A program made the position numbers and the translations under genes. A stretch of 64,000 nt of DNA from Ralstonia wenshanensis (GTDB lineage Bacteria; Pseudomonadota; Gammaproteobacteria; Burkholderiales; Burkholderiaceae): positions 1,736,001 to 1,800,000 of the forward strand of contig NZ_CP076413.1 in NCBI RefSeq assembly GCF_021173085.1. Direction: 5' to 3'. Every line of letters begins with the position of its first letter. Position 1 is the first letter of the stretch. This document shows, in pieces, positions 42,208 through 50,099 of this stretch. The notes beneath the pieces are model-generated. The model was not told the DNA's origin. It did no database searches and worked only from the letters and a program-made list of their open reading frames with translations.

Positions 42208-45183
42208 GTAGGCATTGACCATGCTGGCAATGGCGTCCAGCCGCGGCTTGCCGCTCGCGGCTTGTGCGCCGGATACCGCCACGTCCGCTTGTCCCGTGAC
42301 AATCTCTCGCAAGGCCGTAAAGCGACTGTCGACCAGTTCGCGCTCTTGGCGGGCTTCCGCGCGCGCAGCAAAGCCGCTGATCTTGTCGGATTTCTTATCC
42401 AATACCGCCAGCGCCTTGTCAGCTACTGACCTATCTTCCCGCTCCACGGGCTGGCTGAGCGTCGTTTCCCTGACAACGACGCGCCCCAGACGCGCCAACG
42501 GCGAATCGGGGGCGGCAAAGTTGCGCAAGACTTCCAGGTCGAAGGCCAGGTTGTTGCCGGTCAGCGCCCGAATGTCTGTCAGGAACGCGGCCCAGTGCTG
42601 CGCGTATTCGGTCAGGTACAGACGGCGAATTTCTCGCTCCACCGGGTCATTGCCGGTCAGCTTGCCAGCGGCGCCTTCAAGCGTTTTTTTTTGAGCGTGG
42701 ATGCCTGTTCTACCCATTACCCACGCATCAATCAATTGGGCCTTGTTGACGAACTCCGGCAGCCTGGCATTGAACAACTCGTGGTATCCCGCATAAGTGA
42801 ACAAACCCGGGATGCCCCGCTCGATAGGCTCCCCGCTGGCGCGGGAGAAGACCGTGCCCGCCTGCGGACCAATCGAACGCACGAGCGTGAAGTCGGGCGG
42901 TGCCTCTTCCATCATGGCGGCCTTGGCCCGGTCGTACAGACGCTCGGTCGACGTGTTGCCGTCCAGGAAATCCCGAGCTGAGCGAATCAGCGTTTCGTTC
43001 TTGGCGTACGGCGATTGGATCGGCCGACTACCGTCGAGCAGACTGTTCAGATGCTCTGCAATGGCAACTCGGCCACCAAATGCGTCCGCCCCGCCCCCGG
43101 TCGTCCAATCGGCTTGCACCCAACTACGCACGTCAGAGGCGTTGAATTGCTCCTTGTCGTAGAACATCAGGTAGACGCGCAAGGTGTCGTAGGTCAACTT
43201 GGCGTCTTTGCTGCTGATAGCCGAGGAGAGCACGTTTTCCACACGGCGCACGAGATAGGGCACAAGCAACGCGTCCTGCAACCGAATATCGGTCATCTTT
43301 GCGGCGGCCAACAGCGGCGGCGCCGTATAGAGGCCAAAGCGCCAATCGAGGTCGGGAGCCACCGGATTCAAGCCATGGTAGACAGGCAGATCGTGCACCG
43401 CCGCCAGCACCTCCGGCATTGCTTCCGGCTGTGCCTTCTTAAAAAACGCCGTGATCGTGCCGGCCAAGACCTTAGCCTTGTTTTGTACCGTGCCCAAGTA
43501 GTCCTTGTTATGCCCGAAGCTGACATACAGCGCGCCGACCAGCCACAGGAACACCACCAAGCTCAATGCATGCCCCAGCAGGCGCAGTAGCCGGAAGCGG
43601 ATTTCCCAACGCAGGTTCGGTCTGACCAGGTGGGCCTCAGGCACAACGATCCGCTTGAGCACGTCCTGCAGGAAATAGCTTCGATTGCCCGTCGTCTTGG
43701 CCGTATCGACGGCAATACCATTGCCGATGTCCACCTTCGGCTCATCGACGTCAACCTTGAGCCGGCCCTCACCTCGCTCAAGTTTGCGGAAGATCGTTCT
43801 GTAATCGCCCGCTATTACATGTTCGGACTGGGTGGCACTTGTGAAATACACGCCGCGCAGCGTGTGGCGCCGCTCCGTATCGTCGAAGCGAGAATCAAGG
43901 AAGACGTGCTCCAGCAGTTCCATCAGCGGCTGCGTCAGGCTGGAAAATTCCGGGCGGAACGCAAGCATGCGTTTGCGCCGCGCTTCGTCAAACTCCTCAT
44001 AGAATCGGTTATTGAGCCCGCCTCGCAATCGGACCACCAGCAACGCCATCTCTTCCCTGCAGCGCGCCAAAACGTCAAACGTCGACATGCCGCGCCTGCC
44101 CTTCTTGTCTTCCAGTGGCAGCGTGAACCCCCATGGCTGGGTGCGCCCTTCGCTGGACAGGTATTGGAAGTACTCGGTAAAGCCGACCAACTGATCAAGC
44201 TTGGTCACGACGACGTACACCGGGAACTGAATACCGAGATCATCCCGTAGCTCAGCCAGTCGCGCGCGTAGCATGGAGGCTTGTGCTATGCGCTCTTCTG
44301 GGGACAACGTCAGCAAGTCAGTAGTGCTCACGGCCAACAACGCGCCGTTGATAGGTGCTCGTGTCCGATACTTGCGCAATAAACCAAGAAGCCCTTGCCA
44401 CTCGGCGGAATCAATGCTTGCGTTTGACTCACGCGTCGTATAGCGCCCCGCTGTATCGATCAGCACGGCGTCGTTGGTCAGCCACCAGTCCGTATGGGCG
44501 GTTCCCGCATGCGAGCCTACGGAAGCCCGCATCTGGTCCGCGATCGGAAACTGCATGCCAGCGTTGAGCAGCGCAGTCGTCTTACCGGCACCGGCGGGGC
44601 CGATCATCATGAACCACGGCAGTTCGTACAAATAGCGCTTGTTCTCCACCAGACGGCGGAAGCCACTGACGCCCCGCATACCCTTGAGTTGCCGCAGCGC
44701 ACGTTGGATTGCGTCAGCCAGTTGAGTGATCTCGACTTTGGCCGCAGCCTCCTTGGGCTTGCCGCCAAAATTGAGCACTTGCTCTAGGAATGTGCGGTCT
44801 GTACGGGCACGCTTGATCAACAAGTAAAGCGCGTAAGCCACAAACAGAAACACAATGCCCGCAATCAGCAGAATGCGGATGGACGCCGGCTCCAGCGGCT
44901 TGCCGTTCCCGATCGCAAGCAGCGGCCCAGCGTGCCAGATCAGTAGACACAGCGCCGCCACTCCAGCAGTGGAAACCGGCCACCCTGCCAGCCAGAAGAG
45001 CACAAACGTCAGCAGCAGCACGATCACGGTGACGCGCGTGCCAACGCTGGCCAACGGCTGCATGCCGCTAAAGCTGAGAAGCGGCCCGATAAACCAAATG
45101 GCTGCCGCCACCAACAATGCGGCAATGAGCGCAAGAGCCTGTCGCGAGAACAGTATTGCGCCGATACGTTTCAACATTTCCAT
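42205..45183 (-). CDS. tssM: T6SS inner-membrane protein TssM/IcmF, truncated by in-frame stop
   Basis: 992 residues, against about 1,250-1,300 expected. Two hydrophobic helices at about 15-65 and a third at ~100-122 anchor the N-terminus; the cytoplasmic domain has Walker A GPAGAGKT (195-202) and a G-domain-like DTAGRY and TKLDQLVG. A further helix near residue 545 (LSLVVFLWLVGALYVSF) leads to the periplasmic domain. TssM forms the trans-envelope complex with TssJ and TssL and joins the baseplate via TssK. The last ~290 residues are cut off by TAA in frame. The ATG is 12 bp after the tssL stop. Whether this is a true mutation or an error cannot be decided here. Confidence 0.93.
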   Translation of the reverse strand: MEMLKRIGAILFSRQALALIAALLVAAAIWFIGPLLSFSGMQPLASVGTRVTVIVLLLTFVLFWLAGWPVSTAGVAALCLLIWHAGPLLAIGNGKPLEPASIRILLIAGIVFLFVAYALYLLIKRARTDRTFLEQVLNFGGKPKEAAAKVEITQLADAIQRALRQLKGMRGVSGFRRLVENKRYLYELPWFMMIGPAGAGKTTALLNAGMQFPIADQMRASVGSHAGTAHTDWWLTNDAVLIDTAGRYTTRESNASIDSAEWQGLLGLLRKYRTRAPINGALLAVSTTDLLTLSPEERIAQASMLRARLAELRDDLGIQFPVYVVVTKLDQLVGFTEYFQYLSSEGRTQPWGFTLPLEDKKGRRGMSTFDVLARCREEMALLVVRLRGGLNNRFYEEFDEARRKRMLAFRPEFSSLTQPLMELLEHVFLDSRFDDTERRHTLRGVYFTSATQSEHVIAGDYRTIFRKLERGEGRLKVDVDEPKVDIGNGIAVDTAKTTGNRSYFLQDVLKRIVVPEAHLVRPNLRWEIRFRLLRLLGHALSLVVFLWLVGALYVSFGHNKDYLGTVQNKAKVLAGTITAFFKKAQPEAMPEVLAAVHDLPVYHGLNPVAPDLDWRFGLYTAPPLLAAAKMTDIRLQDALLVPYLVRRVENVLSSAISSKDAKLTYDTLRVYLMFYDKEQFNASDVRSWVQADWTTGGGADAFGGRVAIAEHLNSLLDGSRPIQSPYAKNETLIRSARDFLDGNTSTERLYDRAKAAMMEEAPPDFTLVRSIGPQAGTVFSRASGEPIERGIPGLFTYAGYHELFNARLPEFVNKAQLIDAWVMGRTGIHAQKKTLEGAAGKLTGNDPVEREIRRLYLTEYAQHWAAFLTDIRALTGNNLAFDLEVLRNFAAPDSPLARLGRVVVRETTLSQPVEREDRSVADKALAVLDKKSDKISGFAARAEARQERELVDSRFTALREIVTGQADVAVSGAQAASGKPRLDAIASMVNAY

Positions 45184-45195
45184 CGCTTGATTCCG

Positions 45196-46587
45196 TTACT
45201 GCGTCACGACGATCTCAACGCGCCGATTCTGGGCGCGCCCTGCCGCCGTTTGGTTATCCTCCACCGGCTCGGTATCGCCCTTGCCAATCGCCTCCAACCG
45301 GCCCTTGGCGACGCCCTTGCTGGCCAGATACTCGACCACCGTTGCCGCACGCTCTTCCGAGAGCGCTTGGTTGGACGGAAATTTGGCGGTCTTGATGGGC
45401 ACGTTGTCGCTATGGCCGATCACGGTGACCTTTCCGTTCACCTTGCCGATCTCGGCCGCCACCTTGTCCAACAGCGGGAGGATCCTCTGGCTGACCTCGG
45501 CCCGGCCACCGCCGAACATGTCGTCTCCACGGAAAATCACATCGCTACGCATTGCATCTTCCTCCACACGGACAACACCACGCGCGATTTCACCCTTGAG
45601 CAGCTCTGCTAAACGCAACGCCTTTGGAGGCTCGGCAGGCGTAACTTTTCCGATGGCCAGAATCGCTTGTTCAACGTCGTGTGTATGGAGCATCAGTTGG
45701 TATTTGAACCAACCAAAAAGCCCGAACGCCACCAAGGCGAGCACTGCAACGTTGACCCATACGGGGATGGACCGCAGCAGGCCGAAACGGCCCGGCGCCA
45801 CGCCGCGCCAGTGCGGAGAGAGTTCGCGGGGGACCTCTGCTCGTTTGCTGGAGATCAGATTGAGCAGACGTTGCCGGATGGCATCCAAATGCCGGTCTCG
45901 GTCGGTTTGATTGACGTATCGACCAACGAAACCAAGGGACAACACCTGATAGAACACCTCGATCAAGTCTAGGTGCTCGTCGGGACTGGCAACCAATCGG
46001 CCCAGCACGTAAAAGGACTTGTTTCCGCCTTCGGTATCCTGATGCAAGCTGACCAGCAGGGAGTGCTCGGGCCATCCCATCGCGCCCCAAGGCTTCTTGT
46101 GCGCAGCTTCATCCAGCGCCGTGCACAGTAGGAAGTGCGCGCCCAAAATATGCTCACGCCGGATGTTGGCACGCTCGCAAACCTGTTGAAAATGCTTGAG
46201 CTCTTCTACCAAAAGGTAACGTAGCGCCATCGCCGCACTTTGGGGATGCGGCTCGTTTTCGGCGTTCAGTCCCGCTGGGGCTTGCTTGTCATCGCCTTCG
46301 GCTTGCGTCTCTTGCTCTTGAGCACCAGGTAGGTTTTCTGGCATCTCTGCGAGTGCGCGCAGCAACGACTGCGCCGCTTCCAGCAAGGGGTTCGGCGCCT
46401 TCAGGATCCGGATGACGCATTCTTCCTGCGTTTCCCGAGCCTGCCACTGCCAGGGTGTGCGCCGCGCGCGTGCCGGCTGAGATGGCGACGCTTGAGCACT
46501 GGCCGCCGCGGTAGCGGGTTGGTCTTGTTCGGGTAAGACGACGTTGTCTTCAGGCCCCATTGTGGACGGGTCGGCTCGCTTGTTCAT
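45196..46587 (-). CDS. tssL: T6SS protein TssL (DotU family) with C-terminal OmpA domain
   Basis: 463 residues from the ATG at 46587 that overlaps the tssK stop (ATGA); the ~29 upstream codons lie inside tssK and are not TssL. DotU/TssL cytoplasmic domain with NPLLEAAQSLLRALAEMP, FLLCTALDEAAHKKPWG and LLVSLHQDTEGGNKSFYVLGRLVASPDEHLDLIEVFYQVLSLGFVGRYV. One membrane helix (WVNVAVLALVAFGLFGWF) follows. The C-terminal OmpA/MotB domain (GKVTVIGHSDNVPI, ALSEERAATVVEYLASKGV, GDTEPVEDNQTAAGRAQNRRVEI) binds peptidoglycan, the 'evolved' TssL type. It is the canonical partner of tssJ-tssK-tssM. Confidence 0.93.
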   Translation of the reverse strand: MNKRADPSTMGPEDNVVLPEQDQPATAAASAQASPSQPARARRTPWQWQARETQEECVIRILKAPNPLLEAAQSLLRALAEMPENLPGAQEQETQAEGDDKQAPAGLNAENEPHPQSAAMALRYLLVEELKHFQQVCERANIRREHILGAHFLLCTALDEAAHKKPWGAMGWPEHSLLVSLHQDTEGGNKSFYVLGRLVASPDEHLDLIEVFYQVLSLGFVGRYVNQTDRDRHLDAIRQRLLNLISSKRAEVPRELSPHWRGVAPGRFGLLRSIPVWVNVAVLALVAFGLFGWFKYQLMLHTHDVEQAILAIGKVTPAEPPKALRLAELLKGEIARGVVRVEEDAMRSDVIFRGDDMFGGGRAEVSQRILPLLDKVAAEIGKVNGKVTVIGHSDNVPIKTAKFPSNQALSEERAATVVEYLASKGVAKGRLEAIGKGDTEPVEDNQTAAGRAQNRRVEIVVTQ

Positions 46588-47924
46588 CGCACGCCCCACA
46601 ATTCCAGACGCAGGTCGGGGAAATGGCCGGCGACATGCATTGCAAGCCCACCATAGCGTGCGACCTGCTCCCACAGCGGATGGTCTTGCTTCAATTCGAA
46701 ATAGACATGACCCGCATTGAACGGAATCTGCCGCGGTGGCACCGGCATGCCTTCCATCGGAATGCCCGGCAGATGGGAGCGAATCAACTCGGCCAAACGT
46801 TCTGACGGGCCCAGTTTGGCTTGTGCTGGGAACTGATGCATCAGAACGTCGGCCGGCATTTGCGAATGCACGGCCAGCACAAAGGTGGTGAAGCGCCCAA
46901 TCTCGGAGGGTTCCAGCACGGCCACGCGGAGGCCGTGCGCATGGTCGCGCAGTTCGATACGTTGTGCGCCGCGTTCCAGAACGACATTGAGCAGATAGCG
47001 CAGATCATCCACCAACGGTTTGATGCATGTGTGTGGCTCCGCGTGCTGATATACCGGGTACTTCTGGGGACGCCGTGTGTCGGTTCGCACAAAGGTCGAA
47101 AGCTCGCCAGCCAGGGCTGACAACTGCACGTACAAGACCTCCGGTGAAGCCGCCTTGGCATCCAGAAGATGGGTTAGTACCGGCTCGTAGCGATTGAGCA
47201 ATTGCAGAATCAGATATTCGGAGATCTCTGCAGCGTTGCCACCCCGCGTTCCACCCGCAGTGAGGTTCTCCGCCATCGAGTCCGCACGCAGATGCAGCAG
47301 ACCATGAAGCTCAGTCAGCCACGTCATCAACTGGCTGCTCGCCGTATACACATTGACAGGGGGGATCAAAGCGGAATCCAACTTGGCACTACCATCGGCA
47401 CGGATTTCCGCCACCCTAGCAAGGGGCAAGCCCATCCATGAATTGGTCAGTTCCTTCTCTGGCAACAAACGTAATCGCAAATCTGCGAGTTGGACCAACT
47501 TGGGCCCCTGGGCAATGGAGTTCGCATCCAGCAACTCTTCTTCGAAGGCTCGATAGCGCGCCAAAGAATCGGCAGCGTCGCCAAAATTCGTTTCCTCTGC
47601 ATTAGGGGTTCGGATGGGCACTGCCAAGTACACCAATTGATTCAGGTGTTCGTGCCGCAGCGCCAACGGCGCAGGAAGAACGACCTGGGCGGGCGCATCA
47701 AACGGGGTGCCATCTTGAAACACACCTGCCGCACCAGATACCACCAACTTGCCCAACGCTAGCGCCTCCGCATCGATGGCGTAATGATGGAACCCCCAAA
47801 AGAATGGGCTCAATGCAGTGGCGCGCTTGTGGGCGAAATGCTCCAGATAGCGCTCCTGCTGCTGGAAGAGCTGCGGGCGCAGAAACAACCCTTCGCTCCA
47901 GACGACTTTGTTATACCAACTCAT
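46584..47924 (-). CDS. tssK: T6SS baseplate subunit TssK
   Basis: 446 residues starting YNKVVWSEGLFLRPQLFQQQERYLEHFAHKRATAL, the family hallmark. Further signatures are SPFFWGFHHYAIDAEAL and EPHTCIKPLVDDLRYLLNVVLER, and VARYGGLAMHVAGHFPDLRLELWGVR forms the C-terminal shoulder that contacts the TssLM complex. TssK is a trimeric phage-receptor-binding-protein homologue that couples the baseplate to the membrane complex. Its ATG is 4 bp after the tssJ stop, and its stop overlaps tssL. Confidence 0.94.
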   Translation of the reverse strand: MSWYNKVVWSEGLFLRPQLFQQQERYLEHFAHKRATALSPFFWGFHHYAIDAEALALGKLVVSGAAGVFQDGTPFDAPAQVVLPAPLALRHEHLNQLVYLAVPIRTPNAEETNFGDAADSLARYRAFEEELLDANSIAQGPKLVQLADLRLRLLPEKELTNSWMGLPLARVAEIRADGSAKLDSALIPPVNVYTASSQLMTWLTELHGLLHLRADSMAENLTAGGTRGGNAAEISEYLILQLLNRYEPVLTHLLDAKAASPEVLYVQLSALAGELSTFVRTDTRRPQKYPVYQHAEPHTCIKPLVDDLRYLLNVVLERGAQRIELRDHAHGLRVAVLEPSEIGRFTTFVLAVHSQMPADVLMHQFPAQAKLGPSERLAELIRSHLPGIPMEGMPVPPRQIPFNAGHVYFELKQDHPLWEQVARYGGLAMHVAGHFPDLRLELWGVR

Positions 47925-47928
47925 GAAT

Positions 47929-48465
47929 TCAGTCAGGCTTGGTTAATGTGATGCTCTGTTGGTCAAGGAGCACTTGCAGCTTGATCTTGCGCGCCGGAAC
48001 GACAACCCGATACCACGCCACCTCCGGCGCTGGAGGCAGCTTGTGCACGACACGCCAGGTGGCCTTGCCCAGATCGCGATAGCCGACCAGAAAGCCTATC
48101 GATTTCGTTTCAGGGTTCAGCTTCCGTTCGATGTCACGCGAATCGCCCGGGCGGAGGATGAACTCGTCTCGCACCAGCAAGTCCTGATTCAGTAGCGTCT
48201 TGTCGTTCTTATCGAGCGAGAAGTAGTCAGCGCTCTCGAAAACGTTGTCGCTCTTGAGCTCGTACACGCGCACGAGTACCGGCGAGGCGCGGTCCTTTTC
48301 GTCTGGATTCACCGTCGACTTGGCCTCGATCTCGAGATCGAGCTTCATCTGCTCGTTCTGTGGGGGCGAGCTGGCGCAGCCGGCAAGCAATGCAAGGGCG
48401 GCGTACACCAACGAAATGAAACCGTGGTGGTGACGGACACGGCGGCACCGTGTGTAGAAATGCAT
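47929..48465 (-). CDS. tssJ: T6SS outer-membrane lipoprotein TssJ
   Basis: 178 residues. Unusually basic, His-rich signal N-region, then VYAALALLAGC with the lipobox Cys at residue 30. Mature domain: a transthyretin-like beta sandwich with QMKLDLEIEAKSTVNPDEKDRASPVLVRVYELKSDNVFESADYFSLDK, LVRDEFILRPGDSRDIERKLNPETKSIGFLVGYRDLGKATWRVVHKLP. TssJ anchors TssM to the outer membrane. Starts tssJ-tssK-tssL-tssM with GAGGGG upstream. Its natural partner, the TssM C-terminus, is missing from the truncated TssM. Confidence 0.93.
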   Translation of the reverse strand: MHFYTRCRRVRHHHGFISLVYAALALLAGCASSPPQNEQMKLDLEIEAKSTVNPDEKDRASPVLVRVYELKSDNVFESADYFSLDKNDKTLLNQDLLVRDEFILRPGDSRDIERKLNPETKSIGFLVGYRDLGKATWRVVHKLPPAPEVAWYRVVVPARKIKLQVLLDQQSITLTKPD

Positions 48466-48559
48466 GAACTATCCCCTCACCGCAAACGAGGACAATTGCC
48501 GCTTCATCCGGATATTCTGCATGGCCGCACGATTTCTTAAAGACTTTGATTTACACACA

Positions 48560-48970
48560 TCAACATCCATCCTCATCATTCCAATTCGTATACCTGGCGC
48601 TCTCCCAATAGCCTCGTGAGACCGCATCGTGCAGCATGCCAAGAGTCAACCCTGACTTCTTCATCTGATCCAATTTCTTGGTCCTTGGATACAACAGATA
48701 AAGCAAACCGCGCATAGCTCGCTGGCTGATTTCCGACGCAAAGTAGTGATCAAAGTTGAAGTCGCCTCTACCTTCTGCGAGCTCAAGATTCGGGAAAGCA
48801 CCCACGACATCTTCCAGAAAATCCGCCGCAAGCTCACCTTGCAGACCAAGATCCTCAACCACGCGCGTCCGCGGCGTAATCTCGCTAGGCTTCGTGGGCG
48901 GAAAGATGGGATGGGCGCGATGCTCCCGAGCAACTTCTACAAGCTTCAGCCACGTCGCATCATTCACCAT
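48560..48970 (-). CDS. DUF1493 family protein
   Basis: 136 residues, no signal peptide. The region PRTRVVEDLGLQGELAADFLEDVVGAFPNLELAEGRGDFNFDHYFASE fits DUF1493, whose pattern resembles acyl-carrier proteins (EDLG-hh near the phosphopantetheine site), but with no Ser in the canonical DSL motif. Start overlaps the STM2901-type stop by 7 nt (ATGGTGA), so the two are translationally coupled. This pair resembles the STM2901/DUF1493 association known in Salmonella and Burkholderiaceae. A role as immunity or chaperone to the upstream protein is inference. Confidence 0.72.
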   Translation of the reverse strand: MVNDATWLKLVEVAREHRAHPIFPPTKPSEITPRTRVVEDLGLQGELAADFLEDVVGAFPNLELAEGRGDFNFDHYFASEISQRAMRGLLYLLYPRTKKLDQMKKSGLTLGMLHDAVSRGYWESARYTNWNDEDGC

Positions 48971-49527
48971 AATTTGTCCCCGTGTTGTGCCAACTTGTTA
49001 TAGGTGATTAAGGTATGCCGAAGGATCTCCTCTACGTCATAGGCGAGGATGATCCAACCGACAATGGGGACGGTTCTTCCAACCCAGGCGCCCAGTCGCT
49101 TTGTCATTGCGATCTTCCATGTGCCAAGCGACCTGCCTGTAATCATCGGCAGTCGAAATGGCATTTGCTTGTTCAGAGCACGCCTAGAAACGATCGACAA
49201 GGGAGATGTTCCCTTTGTTGCTCCACCAAACTTTGCTCTCGTGGGAATGAAAGGCTGGCCCGCAATAACCGCAGCGGCCGCGGCAATATCAACACCGGTG
49301 AAGTGCTCCAATATTTGATCAATCAGCACCCATACAAAAAGCTCCTCTCGGGTGATGTTCTCCAAATCTTTGTAGTTGTAGAGATTGACTACCGGGACTT
49401 GGACCTGCGTTGAGGAGGTTCCAATACCTTCCGAGGTTGTGTAGGTATCTGAAAAATCAAAACTCCACACCCGTGACGGGTTGTCTACGTAATCACTCAC
49501 CCCCAAGGTCTTCGGAAACTGGGCCAT
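48964..49527 (-). CDS. STM2901-family protein, putative T6SS cargo
   Basis: 187 residues. N-terminal ~60 residues (FPKTLGVSDYVDNPSRVWSFDFSDTYTTSEGIGTSSTQVQVPVVNLYNYKDL) are soluble-looking; two hydrophobic segments occur, ~75-92 (GVDIAAAAAVIAGQPFIP) and ~151-168 (TVPIVGWIILAYDVEEIL). It fits the STM2901 family of small membrane-active proteins linked to PAAR proteins. The listed start overlaps the PAAR gene by 35 nt; a GTG nine codons in (49500, GTGAGTGA overlap) is an equally good start. Hydrophobic hairpin and position behind PAAR suggest a membrane-targeting toxin or its loader. Function unproven. Confidence 0.68.
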   Translation of the reverse strand: MAQFPKTLGVSDYVDNPSRVWSFDFSDTYTTSEGIGTSSTQVQVPVVNLYNYKDLENITREELFVWVLIDQILEHFTGVDIAAAAAVIAGQPFIPTRAKFGGATKGTSPLSIVSRRALNKQMPFRLPMITGRSLGTWKIAMTKRLGAWVGRTVPIVGWIILAYDVEEILRHTLITYNKLAQHGDKLW

Positions 49528-50029
49528 CTGGGCTGAGTTTTGTGCGGATGATCTTGAGCTTGCCTGCCGTCTCGATTCGCTCGGTATGACCTTGCTTATC
49601 TGTCATGCCCGCGTGTTGACTGCCATCTTCCATGAGGATGCTGTAATACATGCCGGCCAACGGTGTGCCCTCTGCACTCTTGAATTGGATGCTTTCGTCA
49701 AATTTCTTGGGCACCCATTGCTCGCCCGCGTCTTTAAAGTAGCCCGTGTGTATGGGCGCTTCCGACACATCGCCATGCCCAGTCTGATGATTCAACTGCG
49801 AAGTCAGCGGACACCCTTTCGTTGTCTTGTGACCATTGAGCACGAGCATCTTGCCCCGCATGCTCATGGTCGACTGTCCTTCAGCAATGACGCAACGATG
49901 GTCGCAACTCATGCGCGCACCTACGTAGCTCACTTTTCGTCCGCGCGCATCGCTTTCGGGAATGCCGTCAATAACCACCGCACCGCACGCCGCAGCATCT
50001 CCCTGACAGATCCAGCCTTTTATTTTCAC
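49493..50029 (-). CDS. PAAR-domain protein with C-terminal transthyretin-like extension
   Basis: 178 residues. Residues 1-~80 are a PAAR-type spike-tip domain (IKGWICQGDAAACGAVVIDG, RMSCDHRCVIAEGQSTMSMRGKMLVLNGHKTTKGCPLTS) with conserved Cys and His likely to bind the tip metal. Residues ~90-178 (FDESIQFKSAEGTPLAGMYYSILMEDGSQHAGMTDKQGHTERIETAGKLKIIRTKL) match the transthyretin-like pattern seen as an extension on VgrG and PAAR proteins. PAAR caps VgrG and carries effectors; the extension is likely the adaptor that holds cargo. It overlaps the STM2901 gene and lies 70 bp after the Tle1 gene. Confidence 0.82.
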   Translation of the reverse strand: MKIKGWICQGDAAACGAVVIDGIPESDARGRKVSYVGARMSCDHRCVIAEGQSTMSMRGKMLVLNGHKTTKGCPLTSQLNHQTGHGDVSEAPIHTGYFKDAGEQWVPKKFDESIQFKSAEGTPLAGMYYSILMEDGSQHAGMTDKQGHTERIETAGKLKIIRTKLSPDGPVSEDLGGE

Positions 50030-50099
50030 CGTCTTCCACTCTGCTTTAATCCAAACCTAGCGCCTCAATAGCAATGCCACCTACGACGCCGCAATATAT

